A DNA stretch of 64,000 nucleotides from Pseudonocardia asaccharolytica DSM 44247 = NBRC 16224 (GCF_000423625.1 NZ_AUII01000001.1:62001-126000); one strand, 5' to 3'. Shown: positions 45,723-55,372, counted from the stretch's first letter. Numbers and translations: made by a program. The notes: a model not told the origin generated them from the letters alone.

Positions 45723-46556
45723 GTGCTCAGAGTTGCCGGAGCCCGGTTGCTCGACGACCGTGACCGCGGCGGCGTGCGGGCGGCCCTCGAGGCCGATCCC
45801 GTCGCCGCGTGCATGGTCGCGGCCCGGGTCGAGGTCGCCGGACTGGATCCCTGGCGCCTCGGCGGCGAGATCTGGGCCGTGGGCTCCCGGCTGGACGGGC
45901 TGTGCTTCTCCGGGGCGAACCTCGTCCCGCTGCGCGGCCAGCGTTCCGCGCTGCGCAGCTTCGCGGACCGCGCCCGCCGGCAGGGCCGAAGCTGTTCCTC
46001 GCTCGTCGGCCGGGCCGAACTCGTGCTCCCGCTGTGGAACGAGCTCGCCCCGATGTGGGCCCCGGCCCGCGAGGTGCGCCCCGACCAGCCGCTGATGGTG
46101 CTCGCCGGGCCACCCGCGGTGACGCCGGATCCGGCGGTGCGGGCCGTGCGCCCCGGGGAGCTCGACCGCTACCTTCCGGCGGCGATCGCCATGTTCACCG
46201 AGGAGGTGGGCATCGACCCCCGGGGCAGCGACGGCGGGGCCGGATACCGGTCGCGGGTGGGCGAGCTGGTGTCCGTGGGCCGCGCCTTCGCCCGGTTCGA
46301 GGACGGCGAGGTCGTCTTCAAGGCCGAGATCGGGGCACTGTCCTCGCAGGTCGGGCAGATCCAGGGGGTGTGGGTGCACCCGGAGCGGCGAGGCCGGGGG
46401 CTGGGAACGGCCGGCACCGCCGCGGTGGCCGAGCGGCTGGCGGCGCTGGGCCGGGTCTCGAGCCTGTACGTGAACGGCTACAACCACGTCGCCAGGGCGG
46501 TCTATGAGCGGATCGGCTTCACCCAGATCGGGAGCTTCGCGACGGTTCTGTTCTGA
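45723..46556 (+). CDS. GNAT acetyltransferase with DUF4081 N-domain
   Basis: This 277-residue protein has the N-terminal half (LRVAGARLLDDRDRGGVRAALEADPVAACMVAARVE, GEIWAVGSRLDGLCFSGANLVPL) characteristic of the mycobacterial protein encoded after ispG. The C-terminal GNAT fold has the acetyl-CoA motif VWVHPERRGRGLGTAGTAAVAE and VNGYNHVARAVYERIGF. The substrate is unknown. GTG 45723 gives the family start; an upstream GTG at 45657 is possible but lies after the duplicated ispG end. Confidence 0.85.
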   Translation: MLRVAGARLLDDRDRGGVRAALEADPVAACMVAARVEVAGLDPWRLGGEIWAVGSRLDGLCFSGANLVPLRGQRSALRSFADRARRQGRSCSSLVGRAELVLPLWNELAPMWAPAREVRPDQPLMVLAGPPAVTPDPAVRAVRPGELDRYLPAAIAMFTEEVGIDPRGSDGGAGYRSRVGELVSVGRAFARFEDGEVVFKAEIGALSSQVGQIQGVWVHPERRGRGLGTAGTAAVAERLAALGRVSSLYVNGYNHVARAVYERIGFTQIGSFATVLF

Positions 46557-46760
46557 TCAGCGCGGTTGCCGGTATCGGCCGACCAGCACGGCGAGGTCGA
46601 CCACCGACCCGGACATGTCGGCGGCACTGCGCCCGATCAGCGGGGCGCCGCGGGCCACCGGCATCGACCGGAACCGGTCGGTCGCGCCGAGGGCGCGGCC
46701 GGCGGCAACGACGGAGGGTCGGCCGCGCTGGTCGCGGAGCGCCGTGACCGAACCCGCTGA
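46557..46760 (-). other. Possible coding remnant on the minus strand
   Basis: A minus-strand frame of about 68 codons with strongly G/C-rich third positions reads like protein ([53 protein letters not shown]) and ends with TGA at 46557. It has no usable start. This may be a truncated gene or chance. Nothing else fills the 247 bp between the acetyltransferase and the PBP lipoprotein. Confidence 0.3.
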
Positions 46761-46804
46761 GTCCGGAGGCGGAGTTGTCGGACGCGATCGGCATACTCGC
46801 GGCT

Positions 46805-48637
46805 GTGCGCCCGATCGACCCGTCCCGCGGCCCGACCCGCGCCCGCATCGTGGGGGTGGGCGCGGCGCTCCTCATGGTCATGACGGGCTGCGGTCTGCTG
46901 CGCGACGACGGCCCACAGACGGCGGCCGAGGCGTTCCTCGCGGCCTGGTCCCGCGGGGACGACGCCGCGGCCGCGCAGCTCACCGACAACCCCGACGCGG
47001 CCGGTGCGCTGCTCGCCGAGGTTCGCACGGCGCTCGCCCCGGCGGGGCTCGCCGCCGGGCTCGGACAGGTCCGCACCGCCGCGGAGCAGGCCACTGCCTC
47101 GGTCGAGGTGAGCTGGGATCTCGGCGAGGGCCGCCGATGGTCCTATCTCGGCGAGCTGGAGCTGCGCCCGGCGCCCGAGGCCGCGGCCGGCTGGGAGGTG
47201 CACTGGGCGTCGACGGTCGTCCATCCGCAGCTCGCCGCGCGGCAGCGGCCGGTGCTGCGCACCGACGCGCCCGAGCCCGCCCCCGTCGTCGACCGGTCCG
47301 GGGTGCCGCTGCTCGCGCCTGGGAACGTCGTCAACGTGCTGCTCGATCGACGGGCCGCGGGCGACGAGCTGCCGGCAGTGGCCGGGGCGTTGGCCGGAGC
47401 GCTCTCACCGTTCGCTCCGGAGATCACCACGCAGTCGATCATCGACGGCGCGGCACGGGTGCCCGATGGGCAGGCGTACTCCGTCGCGGTGCTGCGCGAG
47501 ACCGATTTCCAGAGCGTCCGAGCCGCGATCTACGACCTCCCCGGTGTTCGCTTCACCAGGCAGTCGCGGCTGCTGGCCCCGTCGGCCGGGTTCGCCCGGC
47601 AGGTGCTGCCCGGGGCCCGCACGGAGGTGGCGGCGCGGGTCGACGGTGTCGCGGGCTGGTCGGTGACGGTGGTCGACGCCGCCGGAGCCACCGTGACGAC
47701 GCTGGTCGAGCACCCACCGACACCGGGCAGCACCGCGATGCTGAGTCTCGATCGGACGCTGCAGGCGGCCGCGGAGGACGCCGTTGAGCGGCTGCCACAG
47801 CAGGCGATGCTGGTCGCCGTGCAGCCCTCCACCGGGGACCTGCTCGCGGTCGCGCAGAACGACCCGGCGGACGCGGCCGGGCCGCTGGCGCTCACCGGTC
47901 GCTACCCGCCGGGCTCCACCTTCAAGATCATCACGGCGCTGGCCGCGGTGGCGGAGGACGGGCTCACCGCGGCGACGCCGGTCGCCTGCCCGGCGACGAC
48001 GGCCATCGACGGTCGCGTGGTGCCCAACCTCGGCCGGTTCGATCTGGGCACCGTGCCACTCGGACGCGCGTTCGCCCGGTCCTGCAACACGACGTTCGCA
48101 CAGCTCGGGTCGCGACTCGGGGCGGACGCGCTGCCCGCGGCCGCGCGCACGCTCGGGCTGGGCGCGGACTATCGGGTCCCGGCGCTCACGACGATCACCG
48201 GGTCGGTCCCGCAGGCGGCCGACCCGGTGCAGCGGGCCGAGAACGGGTTCGGTCAGGGCCAGGTGCTCGCCTCCCCGCTGGGCATGGCGCTGGCCGCGGC
48301 CACGGTGGCCCACGGTGCCCCGGTGGTCCCGCAGCTCATCCGGGGACATCCCACCGAGGTGCTCGCGGCGCCCGCCGGGCCCGATCCGGTGGCACTGCAG
48401 CAGGTGCGATCGATGATGCGCCAGGTCGTCACCGAGGGCACCGCGACGCGGCTGGCCGGGCTGGGGGAGGTTCACGGCAAGACCGGCACCGCGGAGGTCA
48501 CGAACGACGGCCGCCATTCGCACGGCTGGTTCGTCGGGTACCGCGGCGACGTCGCCTTCGCGGTCCTGGTGGTGGACGCGGGGTCGTCCGAGCCCGCGGT
48601 CGGGGTGGCGGAGCGGTTCCTCGGCGCGACCGCGTGA
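46805..48637 (+). CDS. Penicillin-binding transpeptidase lipoprotein
   Basis: This protein is about 610 residues. A lipoprotein signal ([19 protein letters not shown]) is followed by an NTF2-like MecA_N domain ([22 protein letters not shown]), a dimerisation domain, and the transpeptidase with Ser371-x-x-Lys374 (PPGSTFKI), Ser426-Cys-Asn and Lys559-Thr-Gly. It corresponds to the mycobacterial PBP-lipo located near map. GTG 46805 is chosen because it gives a clean lipoprotein signal; TTG 46775 would add 10 residues. It crosslinks peptidoglycan outside the membrane. Confidence 0.93.
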   Translation: MRPIDPSRGPTRARIVGVGAALLMVMTGCGLLRDDGPQTAAEAFLAAWSRGDDAAAAQLTDNPDAAGALLAEVRTALAPAGLAAGLGQVRTAAEQATASVEVSWDLGEGRRWSYLGELELRPAPEAAAGWEVHWASTVVHPQLAARQRPVLRTDAPEPAPVVDRSGVPLLAPGNVVNVLLDRRAAGDELPAVAGALAGALSPFAPEITTQSIIDGAARVPDGQAYSVAVLRETDFQSVRAAIYDLPGVRFTRQSRLLAPSAGFARQVLPGARTEVAARVDGVAGWSVTVVDAAGATVTTLVEHPPTPGSTAMLSLDRTLQAAAEDAVERLPQQAMLVAVQPSTGDLLAVAQNDPADAAGPLALTGRYPPGSTFKIITALAAVAEDGLTAATPVACPATTAIDGRVVPNLGRFDLGTVPLGRAFARSCNTTFAQLGSRLGADALPAAARTLGLGADYRVPALTTITGSVPQAADPVQRAENGFGQGQVLASPLGMALAAATVAHGAPVVPQLIRGHPTEVLAAPAGPDPVALQQVRSMMRQVVTEGTATRLAGLGEVHGKTGTAEVTNDGRHSHGWFVGYRGDVAFAVLVVDAGSSEPAVGVAERFLGATA

Positions 48638-48657
48638 CGAGAAGCTACGCTGATCGA

Positions 48658-49044
48658 GTGGTTCACGGACAGCACAGCCGGATTCCGGCGCTCGCCCTGG
48701 TGGCCGACGCCGTTGCCGTCGTGGTGTTCGCGGCGCTGGGGCGGCTCAGCCACGATGAGCCGGGCGACCTGGTCGGCCTGCTCGGCACCGCCGCGCCGTT
48801 CCTGGTCGGCCTTGCCGCGGCATGGGCCACGCCGTGGGTGCGCGCCCGCCCGCTCGACCTGAGATCGGGCGGCCTGGCGCTGGCCGGCACCGCGGTGCTC
48901 GGCCTGCTGCTGCGCGCCGCCTTCACCGGGCGGCTACCGGCCAGCTTCGCGATCGTCGCCAGCGTGTCACTGGCGGTGCTGTTCCTCGGCTGGCGCGCGA
49001 TCGCGCTGCTCGTGTCCCGCCGCCGCGACCGCGAGATGCGCTGA
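48658..49044 (+). CDS. DUF3054 membrane protein
   Basis: This 128-residue protein has four hydrophobic helices, with the family residues in ALVADAVAVVVFAALGRLSHDE and LLGTAAPFLVGLAAAW. Function is unknown; the family is found in actinobacteria and archaea. A TACGCT box ends 6 nt before GTG 48658. GTG 48634, overlapping the PBP stop, would add eight residues. Confidence 0.82.
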   Translation: MVHGQHSRIPALALVADAVAVVVFAALGRLSHDEPGDLVGLLGTAAPFLVGLAAAWATPWVRARPLDLRSGGLALAGTAVLGLLLRAAFTGRLPASFAIVASVSLAVLFLGWRAIALLVSRRRDREMR

Positions 49045-49127
49045 GCGGAGCCGGCGGAGCGAACGATCAGCGCCCAGCGGCACGGGTGGCGACCCGCGGC
49101 ACGAGACGGCGCGGGCGACCGAGCACG

Positions 49128-49133
49128 TAAGGT
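49128..49133 (+). promoter_or_regulatory. -10 box of a leaderless map promoter
   Basis: TAAGGT ends 6 nt before the map ATG, so the mRNA probably begins at or near the start codon. Confidence 0.5.
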
Positions 49134-49139
49134 GGAACC

Positions 49140-49997
49140 ATGCCCGTTCGTTCCCTGCTGACCCCCGGTACGCAGTCGCCGCCTCGCGCGGTTCCGGCAC
49201 ATATCCCGCGGCCGGAGTACGTCGGCAAGGATGCGCCGTCCCTGAGCACCGACCCGTGGGTGCAGACGCCGGAGATCATCGAGGCGATGCGGCGGGCGGG
49301 CCGGATCGCGGCGCAGGCGCTGCGGGCGGGCGGCGCCGCGGTGACCCCGGGCGTCACCACCGACGAGATCGACCGCGTGGTGCACGAGTTTCTCATCGAC
49401 CACGACGCCTACCCGTCGACGCTGGGCTACCGCGGCTACCCCAAATCGTGCTGCACCAGCCTGAACGAGGTCATCTGCCACGGGATCCCGGACTCGACCG
49501 TGATCCAGGACGGGGACATCGTCAACATCGACGTCACGGCCTATATCGGCGGGGTGCACGGCGACACGAACGCCACCTTCCTCGCCGGGGCGGTGTCCGA
49601 GGAGGACCGGCTGCTCGTCGAGCGGACCCGCGAGGCGACCATGCGGGCGATCAGGGCGGTGCGGCCGGGGCGCGAGCTCAACGTCGTGGGACGCGTGATC
49701 GAGTCCTACGCCCGTCGGTTCGGCTACGGCGTCGTCCGCGACTTCACCGGCCACGGCATCGGCCGCTCGTTCCACAGCGGTCTGGTCGTGCTGCACTACG
49801 ACCAGCCCGATGTGCACACGGTCCTCGAGCCGGGCATGACGTTCACCATCGAGCCGATGATCACGCTCGGCACCGTCGACTACGACATCTGGGACGACGG
49901 ATGGACCGTCGTCACCAAGGACCGGCAGCGGACCGCGCAGTTCGAGCACACCGTCCTGGTGACCGCGGACGGGGCGGAGATCCTCACCCAGCTCTGA
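49140..49997 (+). CDS. map: Methionine aminopeptidase, type I
   Basis: This 285-residue enzyme removes initiator methionine from nascent proteins. The five metal ligands are in place: D131 (NIDVT), D142 (GDTNATF), H205 (TGHGIG), E238 (TIEPMI) and E269 (QFEHT). The N-terminal extension of about 40 residues with PxxP-like motifs ([12 protein letters not shown]) is typical of actinobacterial MapB. A 44-bp segment of this gene (49270-49313) recurs almost exactly, inverted, at 52190-52233. Confidence 0.97.
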   Translation: MPVRSLLTPGTQSPPRAVPAHIPRPEYVGKDAPSLSTDPWVQTPEIIEAMRRAGRIAAQALRAGGAAVTPGVTTDEIDRVVHEFLIDHDAYPSTLGYRGYPKSCCTSLNEVICHGIPDSTVIQDGDIVNIDVTAYIGGVHGDTNATFLAGAVSEEDRLLVERTREATMRAIRAVRPGRELNVVGRVIESYARRFGYGVVRDFTGHGIGRSFHSGLVVLHYDQPDVHTVLEPGMTFTIEPMITLGTVDYDIWDDGWTVVTKDRQRTAQFEHTVLVTADGAEILTQL

Positions 49998-50700
49998 CCG
50001 CCAGACCGTCGGGCGCCTGCCGGCGCATGGCCTCGCAGATCCGCCGGTCCTCGGGTTCGATCCCGAGCTCGCCCAGCAGGAAGCCGCGGGCCAGCGAACT
50101 CCATTCGGCCGGCCGCCGCACCATGGCGTGGCCGTCGCCCGGCACCTCGAAGCGGCAGGTGCGCTCGGTGACCTGTTTGGCGCGCAGGGCATAGGCGTAG
50201 GACTCGCGCGGGTCGGTCCAGCGTTCCTGGTCGCCGTGGGCGATGAGCACGCTGCGCTCGGCGAGCTGTTCGACCGGGTCGCTCCCGTCGAGCCATGGCG
50301 CCAGCGCGCACACCGCGACGACGTTCGACGCGCCGGCCGCCCGGAGCGCGGCCCGCCCACCCATCGAGTGGCCCAGCAGCGCGGTGGGTGCGCCGGGGTG
50401 CCGGCGCCCGATCTCGCCCAGCGCCCACCGGGCGTCGAGCAGGGCGTCCATGGCCGGCGCGTTCCAGCCGCGGTACCGGTAGCGGAGCACGTACACGGTG
50501 AGGCCGGCATTGCCCAGCATCAGCGCGAAGGGGAGCATGCGCAGGTAGGCGAGCCGCCTGCGGCGTCCGGCAGGTTCGTGGCTGACGGCCCGGCCCCCAT
50601 GCAACACGAGGACGACGGATTCCGGGCAGGCGGGTCCGCCGCGAACCCGTTCGAGACGCGGTTGCGGGGTGGGGGAAAGATCAAAAGCGCCGAGCCTCAC
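49984..50700 (-). CDS. Alpha/beta hydrolase
   Basis: This 238-residue protein has [14 protein letters not shown], nucleophile elbow [12 protein letters not shown], acid region [11 protein letters not shown], and histidine in [12 protein letters not shown]. This is a dienelactone-hydrolase/serine-aminopeptidase-like shape with a membrane-proximal hydrophobic insert ([16 protein letters not shown]). The substrate is unknown. It overlaps map tail-to-tail by 14 nt and is divergent from plsC. Confidence 0.8.
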   Translation of the reverse strand: MRLGAFDLSPTPQPRLERVRGGPACPESVVLVLHGGRAVSHEPAGRRRRLAYLRMLPFALMLGNAGLTVYVLRYRYRGWNAPAMDALLDARWALGEIGRRHPGAPTALLGHSMGGRAALRAAGASNVVAVCALAPWLDGSDPVEQLAERSVLIAHGDQERWTDPRESYAYALRAKQVTERTCRFEVPGDGHAMVRRPAEWSSLARGFLLGELGIEPEDRRICEAMRRQAPDGLAVRAG

Positions 50701-50840
50701 GGGGCGATGCTTGACCGCGGCAGGCTGCCGAAACGGGCGGTGGGAGCGAACTCACACCGTCGGGCCGCGCGCGGTGGGGCACGATCCGCGACGACCATGA
50801 CGACATCACCTCCCGCCCCGGGTGGTGGGCGAGGAGGACG

Positions 50841-51686
50841 ATGATGACCGGACCCAGGCCGGGCCGGGTGTTGACCATGCGTGAGATGGTGTCGCTGACG
50901 CTGCGGCGGCGCCGCCGCGGGGCGGGCTTCTGGTTCGGCCTCGCCATCGAGCTGCTCTGGCCGTTCGTGATGGCCGGGATCCGGATCGGCTGGCGCGGCG
51001 GCGAGCATGTGCCGCGCACCGGCGGCGCGCTGCTGGCCATCAACCACGTCTCGTTCGCCGACCCGATCTTCGACACGGCGTTCGTCCTCTCGCACGGCCG
51101 GATCCCCCGCTATCTGGCCAAGTCGGAGCTGTGGTCGACGCCGGTGGTGCGGTCGGTGCTCGACGGCGGTGGGCACATTCCGGTCCACCGGGGCTCGGTA
51201 CGCGCCGGGGACGCCTACCGTGGCGCGATCGAGGCGCTCCGCCGCGGCGAGCTGGTGGTGTTCTACCCGGAGGCCACCTACACCCGTGACCCCGGGGGCT
51301 GGCCGATGAAGGCCATGAACGGGATCGCCCGGATCGCACTGGTGACCGGTGTCCCGGTGATCCCCGTGGCGAACTGGGGAACCCAGGATGTGCTGCCGCC
51401 CGGGAGCCGCAAGCCGCGGCTGTGGCCCCGGCGCCGGGTGACGGTGGTGGCCGGGCCGCCGGTCGACCTCTCCGAGTTCGCGGGAAAGTCGCGCACCCGC
51501 ACCAATCTCGACCGGGCCACGGCCACGATCATGGCCGAGATCACCGCACTGGTGGCGCAGGTCCGCGGTGAGCAACCGCCCGCGGACGGCGTCCCCGGAA
51601 CCGATCCGCCACCGGACGCTGCGGCCGGTCCGGCTCCGCGACAGGGCCATGACACGGACCTGCAGCGGGAGCGCCCGGCCAGCTGA
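50841..51686 (+). CDS. plsC: 1-acyl-sn-glycerol-3-phosphate acyltransferase (PlsC family)
   Basis: This 281-residue membrane-associated acyltransferase has the NHVSFADP (HxxxxD) catalytic motif, the glycerophosphate-binding FYPEATYT block, and KMALxTGVPVIPV-like sequence (here ARIALVTGVPVIPVANWG). It makes phosphatidic acid or acylates a related lipid. GAGGAGG precedes ATG 50841/50844. The C-terminal 40 residues are a Pro/Asp-rich tail. Confidence 0.88.
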   Translation: MMTGPRPGRVLTMREMVSLTLRRRRRGAGFWFGLAIELLWPFVMAGIRIGWRGGEHVPRTGGALLAINHVSFADPIFDTAFVLSHGRIPRYLAKSELWSTPVVRSVLDGGGHIPVHRGSVRAGDAYRGAIEALRRGELVVFYPEATYTRDPGGWPMKAMNGIARIALVTGVPVIPVANWGTQDVLPPGSRKPRLWPRRRVTVVAGPPVDLSEFAGKSRTRTNLDRATATIMAEITALVAQVRGEQPPADGVPGTDPPPDAAAGPAPRQGHDTDLQRERPAS

Positions 51687-51797
51687 GCCCGGCCCCCGCC
51701 GTGATCGCCGGAACCGGGACGTACGCCGCGTGGGTGCGGCCATTGTCCCGGTTCCGGCGATCACGAAGGCCGGTTTGGCCGTTCGGGCCCGGCGGCG

Positions 51798-52232
51798 GTG
51801 CCCGTCGTCGATCCTGGCGCGGTGCGACTGGAACATCTCGTCGAACGGCAGGCCGGGGTTCTCACCCTGGCGCAGGCCCTCGCCTGCGGGATGTCCGCCG
51901 ATACCGTGCAGCGGCGGGTGCGCGACGGCCTGTGGACCCGGCTGCATCCCCGGGCCCATCTCGTCGGCGGGCACCGGCTGACGGACGAGGCGCGGGTGTG
52001 GGCGGCGTGGCTGTGGACGGGCGTTCTGCCGCAACGTCGGCCGCGCCGGGTTCGCCGCCGCGGGTCGGCTGGAACGTCGACATCGAGCGGTTTCGCCGCG
52101 ACCGGCATGGGCGACGCGCTGGTCCGTGGAGGATGGGTGCTGATGCGGTTCACCTGGCACGACCTGGCGAACGAACCGGCCAGGGTGCTCGCCGCGATCC
52201 GGCCCGCCAGCCGCATCGCCTCGATGATCTCC
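51798..52232 (+). pseudogene. Decayed AbiEi/DUF559-like gene with internal deletion
   Basis: The first 75 residues match the N-terminal winged-helix of AbiEi-type antitoxin/DUF559 proteins (QAGVLTLAQALACGMSADTVQRRVRDGLWTRLHPRAHLV, LTDEARVWAAWLW). The end matches the DUF559 nuclease-fold C-terminus (GDALVRGGWVLMRFTWHDL, ARVLAAIR). The roughly 150 residues normally between them are missing, and the short middle piece WNVDIERFRRDRHG is in another frame. The natural stop is replaced by an inverted fragment of map. Clearly broken. Confidence 0.8.
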
Positions 52233-52233
52233 G
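52190..52233 (-). repeat. 44-bp inverted copy of part of map
   Basis: Reverse complement of 52190-52233 equals 49270-49313 of map with one mismatch in 44. It encodes EIIEAMRLAGRIAA in the minus direction. It is embedded at the broken 3' end of the DUF559-like gene and directly abuts the desaturase terminator. Confidence 0.85.
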
Positions 52234-52235
52234 AA

Positions 52236-52275
52236 AACGGGGCCTCCGCCGCACGGGTGCGGCGGAGGCCCCGTT
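52236..52275 (-). terminator. Terminator of the desaturase gene
   Basis: Perfect 18-bp arms (52236-52253, 52258-52275) flank a 4-nt loop. Read on the minus strand, the stem's 3' end runs into TTTT, so this is a classical intrinsic terminator 18 nt after the desaturase stop. It would also stop plus-strand transcription from the decayed gene. Confidence 0.85.
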
Positions 52276-52293
52276 CCTGGCGATCTTCAACGA

Positions 52294-53250
52294 TCAGCCG
52301 GTCTTGGTCAGCCGCTCCAGCCTGCGCGTGGTGGGCCAGCGCACCGAATGCGCCCAGCCCAGCTTCTCGAAGATCCAGATGATCCGGGCGGAGATGTCGA
52401 TCTGGCCGCGCTGCACGCCGTGCCGGGCGCACGTCGGGTCGGCGTGGTGCAGGTTGTGCCACGACTCGCCGAACGACGCGATCGCCAGCGGCCAGAAGTT
52501 GGTGGAGCGGTCGCGCGCGGCGAACGGCTGGTCGCCCCACATGTGGCAGATCGAGTTGATCGACCAGGTGATGTGGTGCAGCAGCCCCACGCGGACCAGC
52601 CCGGCCCAGAAGAACGCCGTCACCGCGCCCCACCATGACCACGTCAACAGGCCGCCGAGCAGGGCCGGGACCAGCAGGGTCGCGGCGCTCCACAGGATGA
52701 ACAGGGCGTCGATGCGACGGATGTCCTTATCGGCCAACAGATCGGGGGTGTAGCGCTGCGCGTTGGTCATGTTGCGGTTGAACAGCCAGCCCGTGTGGGA
52801 GTGCCAGAAGCCCTTGAGCAGGGCGGCGGGGCCGGTGCCGAACAGCCACGGCGAGTGCGGGTCGCCCTCCTTGTCGGAGAACGCGTGGTGCCGGCGATGG
52901 TCGGCGACCCAGACGTGCACCGGGCCCTGCATCGCGAGGCTGCCGGCGATCGCCAGCACGATCCGCAGCGGCCGGCGGGTCTTGAACGAGCCGTGCGTGA
53001 AGTAGCGATGGTACCCGATGGTGATGCCCAGGCCACTGACCACGTAGAACACCGCGGCGATCGCGATATCCGTCCAGCCGAGGCCCCAGCCCCAGGCGAA
53101 CGGAACGGCGGCGATGAGCGCCAGCAGCGGGACGAGGACGAAGACATAGACGCCGACCTGTTGCGGCAGCCCGCGGGTCCCGTCGAGGATGGGTTTCGGC
53201 CCGGATGTCTCTGGATCCCTGGACCGGATCGGGCTGTCGGCAACGGTCAT
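52294..53250 (-). CDS. Acyl-CoA / fatty-acid delta-9 desaturase
   Basis: This 318-residue membrane di-iron desaturase has the three histidine boxes HRYFTH (81-86), HRRHH (118-122) and HNLHH near 265, plus ESWHN. It resembles stearoyl-CoA desaturase (mycobacterial DesA3 type) and needs an electron-transfer partner not seen here. An IdeR/DtxR-like iron box lies 58 nt upstream. It is followed by a strong terminator. Confidence 0.94.
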   Translation of the reverse strand: MTVADSPIRSRDPETSGPKPILDGTRGLPQQVGVYVFVLVPLLALIAAVPFAWGWGLGWTDIAIAAVFYVVSGLGITIGYHRYFTHGSFKTRRPLRIVLAIAGSLAMQGPVHVWVADHRRHHAFSDKEGDPHSPWLFGTGPAALLKGFWHSHTGWLFNRNMTNAQRYTPDLLADKDIRRIDALFILWSAATLLVPALLGGLLTWSWWGAVTAFFWAGLVRVGLLHHITWSINSICHMWGDQPFAARDRSTNFWPLAIASFGESWHNLHHADPTCARHGVQRGQIDISARIIWIFEKLGWAHSVRWPTTRRLERLTKTG

Positions 53251-53307
53251 TGGCGAGCACCTCGTGGATTGGGTCGGAAGCAGAGCCGGGTGCGTGAGTG
53301 GGGATAC

Positions 53308-53326
53308 CCCGGTAAGGCGAACCTAC
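53308..53326 (-). promoter_or_regulatory. IdeR/DtxR-like iron box upstream of the desaturase
   Basis: Read on the minus strand, GTAGGTTCGCCTTACC plus GGG matches 14 of 19 positions of TWAGGTWAGSCTWACCTWA, including both central inverted AGGTT/TTACC-like halves. It lies between the mtr stop and the desaturase start. Iron control of a di-iron enzyme is sensible but unproven. Confidence 0.5.
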
Positions 53327-53327
53327 A

Positions 53328-54731
53328 TCACGAGGAGATATCGGTCTCGAGTCCGAGCAGTGCGTTCTCCACCACCTCGGGCAGCGCGGGATGGATCCAG
53401 TACTGCCCGGTGGCCATCTCGCGCGCACCCAGCCCGAACGTCATGGCCTGGATGAGCGGCTGGATCAGGGTGGACGCCTGCGGCCCGAGCAGGTGCGCGC
53501 CCAGGAGCCGGCCCCCGCGGCGTTCGGCGATGATCTTGCAGAGGCCGGTGGTGTCCTCCATGGCCCAGCCGTAGGCGACGTCCCCGAAGGCCTGCACCTT
53601 CACGGTGTAGTCGAGGCCTTCGGCCCGGCACTGCGCCTCGGTGCGTCCGACCGTGGCGATCTGCGGATCGGTGAACACCGCGCAGGGGACGAACCGATGG
53701 TCGGTCTCGCGGGGAGCATCGGGATGGGTCAGGTTGTGCGCAACGACCCGCGCCTCATGGTTGGCGACGTGTTTGAGCTGGTACGGCGAGCTGATGTCGC
53801 CGAAGGCCCACACCCCCTCGACCGGGGTGCGCTGCTGGGCGTCGACGACGATCCGGCCGTCCGGGTGCACCGGGATGTCCGCCGCGGGCAGGTCGAGGCG
53901 GTCGCTGTTGGGGATCCGGCCGGTCGCGACGAGCACGGTGTCCCCGCCCAGCTCGGTGCCGTCGGTGAGCCGCACGGTGATATCGCCCGCGACGCCGCTC
54001 AGCCCGGTCACCGGGTTGCCAAGGTGCACGTCCCAGCGCTGCGCGGCCAGCTCGGTGAACCGCCGGGAGAGAGTCTCGTCCAGGCCGCGCAGCAGCACGC
54101 CGCTACGAGCGACGAGCGAGACCCGGCTGCCCAGCGCGGAGAACACGTGCGCGAACTCCGTGGCGATGTAGCCGCTGCCCAAGATGATCAGCCGTTCGGG
54201 CACCGCGTCCAGCCGCATGATCGTGTCGGAGGTCTCGTACGGCACGCCCGACGCCGTCACCTCGGCCGGCACGTCCGGGCGGCCGCCCGCGGCGATCACG
54301 ATCCGGTCGGCGCTCAGCTCGTCGACGCCGCTGCCGTCGGAGCGTTCCACCCGCAGCGTCTTCGGGCCGCTGAACCGGGCGTGCCCCAGATAGACCGTCA
54401 CGTTGGGACAGCGCTCGGCCCGATACTCCCGCCCGGCCGCCGCGATCGGATCGATCCGGTCGAAGACCCGGTCCCGGATCTGGGTCCAGCGCACCTTGTC
54501 GACCGTCGCGTCGATGCCGTAGCGACCCGATCGCCGGATGGTCTCGGCGACATCGGCCGCGTAGACGTACATCTTGGTCGGGATGCAGCCGACGTTGAGA
54601 CAGGTGCCGCCGAAGGTGCCGTGCTCGATGATCGCGACGTCGAGATCGTCGAACCGGCTGTCGATCACCGAGTTGCCGGAGCCGGTGCCGATGATGACGA
54701 GATCGTGATGACGCACACCAGGAAGGCTCAC
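53328..54731 (-). CDS. mtr: Mycothione reductase
   Basis: This 467-residue flavoprotein disulfide reductase regenerates mycothiol from its disulfide. It has FAD site DLVIIGTGSGNSV, redox Cys44/Cys49 in GGTCLNVGCIPTK, the NADPH-binding fold LIILGSGYIATEFAHVFSALG, second FAD motif GVWAFGD, and the His447/Glu452 pair in YWIHPALPEVVE. The GSGN and H/D-rich N-terminus (HHDLVII) distinguishes Mtr from lipoamide dehydrogenase. A TAGCCT box 7 nt upstream suggests a leaderless mRNA. Confidence 0.94.
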   Translation of the reverse strand: MSLPGVRHHDLVIIGTGSGNSVIDSRFDDLDVAIIEHGTFGGTCLNVGCIPTKMYVYAADVAETIRRSGRYGIDATVDKVRWTQIRDRVFDRIDPIAAAGREYRAERCPNVTVYLGHARFSGPKTLRVERSDGSGVDELSADRIVIAAGGRPDVPAEVTASGVPYETSDTIMRLDAVPERLIILGSGYIATEFAHVFSALGSRVSLVARSGVLLRGLDETLSRRFTELAAQRWDVHLGNPVTGLSGVAGDITVRLTDGTELGGDTVLVATGRIPNSDRLDLPAADIPVHPDGRIVVDAQQRTPVEGVWAFGDISSPYQLKHVANHEARVVAHNLTHPDAPRETDHRFVPCAVFTDPQIATVGRTEAQCRAEGLDYTVKVQAFGDVAYGWAMEDTTGLCKIIAERRGGRLLGAHLLGPQASTLIQPLIQAMTFGLGAREMATGQYWIHPALPEVVENALLGLETDISS

Positions 54732-54738
54732 ACCGGCA

Positions 54739-54744
54739 AGGCTA
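54739..54744 (-). promoter_or_regulatory. -10 box of mtr
   Basis: On the minus strand TAGCCT ends 7 nt before GTG 54731, consistent with a leaderless transcript. Confidence 0.45.
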
Positions 54745-54805
54745 CGACGGGCGCCGGGTGGCGGCGCCCGCGCCACCCCCCGGTGTGATCTGGTAGGCAT
54801 TCCTA

Positions 54806-55270
54806 ATGTCCGGCCAAACGATGAGCGCGACGGTCCGCCGGTCCTGGGCCGCGGACCTGGACCCGGAGACCCTCTACGAGCTGCTGCGGCTGCGCGTCGA
54901 CGTGTTCGTCGTCGAGCAGGCCTGCGCCTACGGCGAGCTCGACGGCCGGGATCTCGAGCCGAGGGCACGGCACTATTGGCTCTCCGGCCATGGGCAGTCC
55001 GCACCCGTGCTCGGCTGCGTCCGGCTGCTCAAGGAACCCGATGGCGGCTATCGGATCGGGCGGCTGTGCACCGCCCGGGACGTCCGCGGGCGCGGGCTGG
55101 GCCGCCGGCTGCTGCAGGCCGTCCTCGCGGAGGTCGGCGACCGTGCCTGCGTGCTCGACGCTCAGGAACATCTCGCGGGCTTCTACCGCGGCTTCGGCTT
55201 CGAGCCGACCGGGCCTGCCTACGACTGGGCGGGCGTCGCGCACCTCCCGATGCGCAGGCCCGGTCGCTGA
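54806..55270 (+). CDS. elaA: ElaA-family GNAT acetyltransferase
   Basis: This 154-residue protein has the ElaA signature LYELLRLRVDVFVVEQACAYGELDGRDLE, the acetyl-CoA loop ARDVRGRGLGRRLLQAVL, and LDAQEHLAGFYRGFGFEPTG at the end. The substrate is unknown. ATG 54806 or 54821 could start it. It is divergent from mtr. Confidence 0.88.
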   Translation: MSGQTMSATVRRSWAADLDPETLYELLRLRVDVFVVEQACAYGELDGRDLEPRARHYWLSGHGQSAPVLGCVRLLKEPDGGYRIGRLCTARDVRGRGLGRRLLQAVLAEVGDRACVLDAQEHLAGFYRGFGFEPTGPAYDWAGVAHLPMRRPGR

Positions 55271-55372
55271 TTCCCTCGACGCCGTCGCGCGATCCGCCCG
55301 ATCGTGCGGCGTCGCCGGGCGTCGTGCGAGATACTTCGCGGCGAACGGCGACGAAACACGAGAGGAGTCGCG

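Noticed and set aside
46775..46804. TTG 46775 as the PBP lipoprotein start
   Set aside because: The extra 10 residues precede a signal peptide that is already complete from GTG 46805. It cannot be fully excluded.
51701..52753. Long plus-strand frame from plsC into the desaturase
   Set aside because: It is antisense to the desaturase for most of its length. Only the AbiEi/DUF559-like pieces before 52232 read as protein, and they need frame changes.
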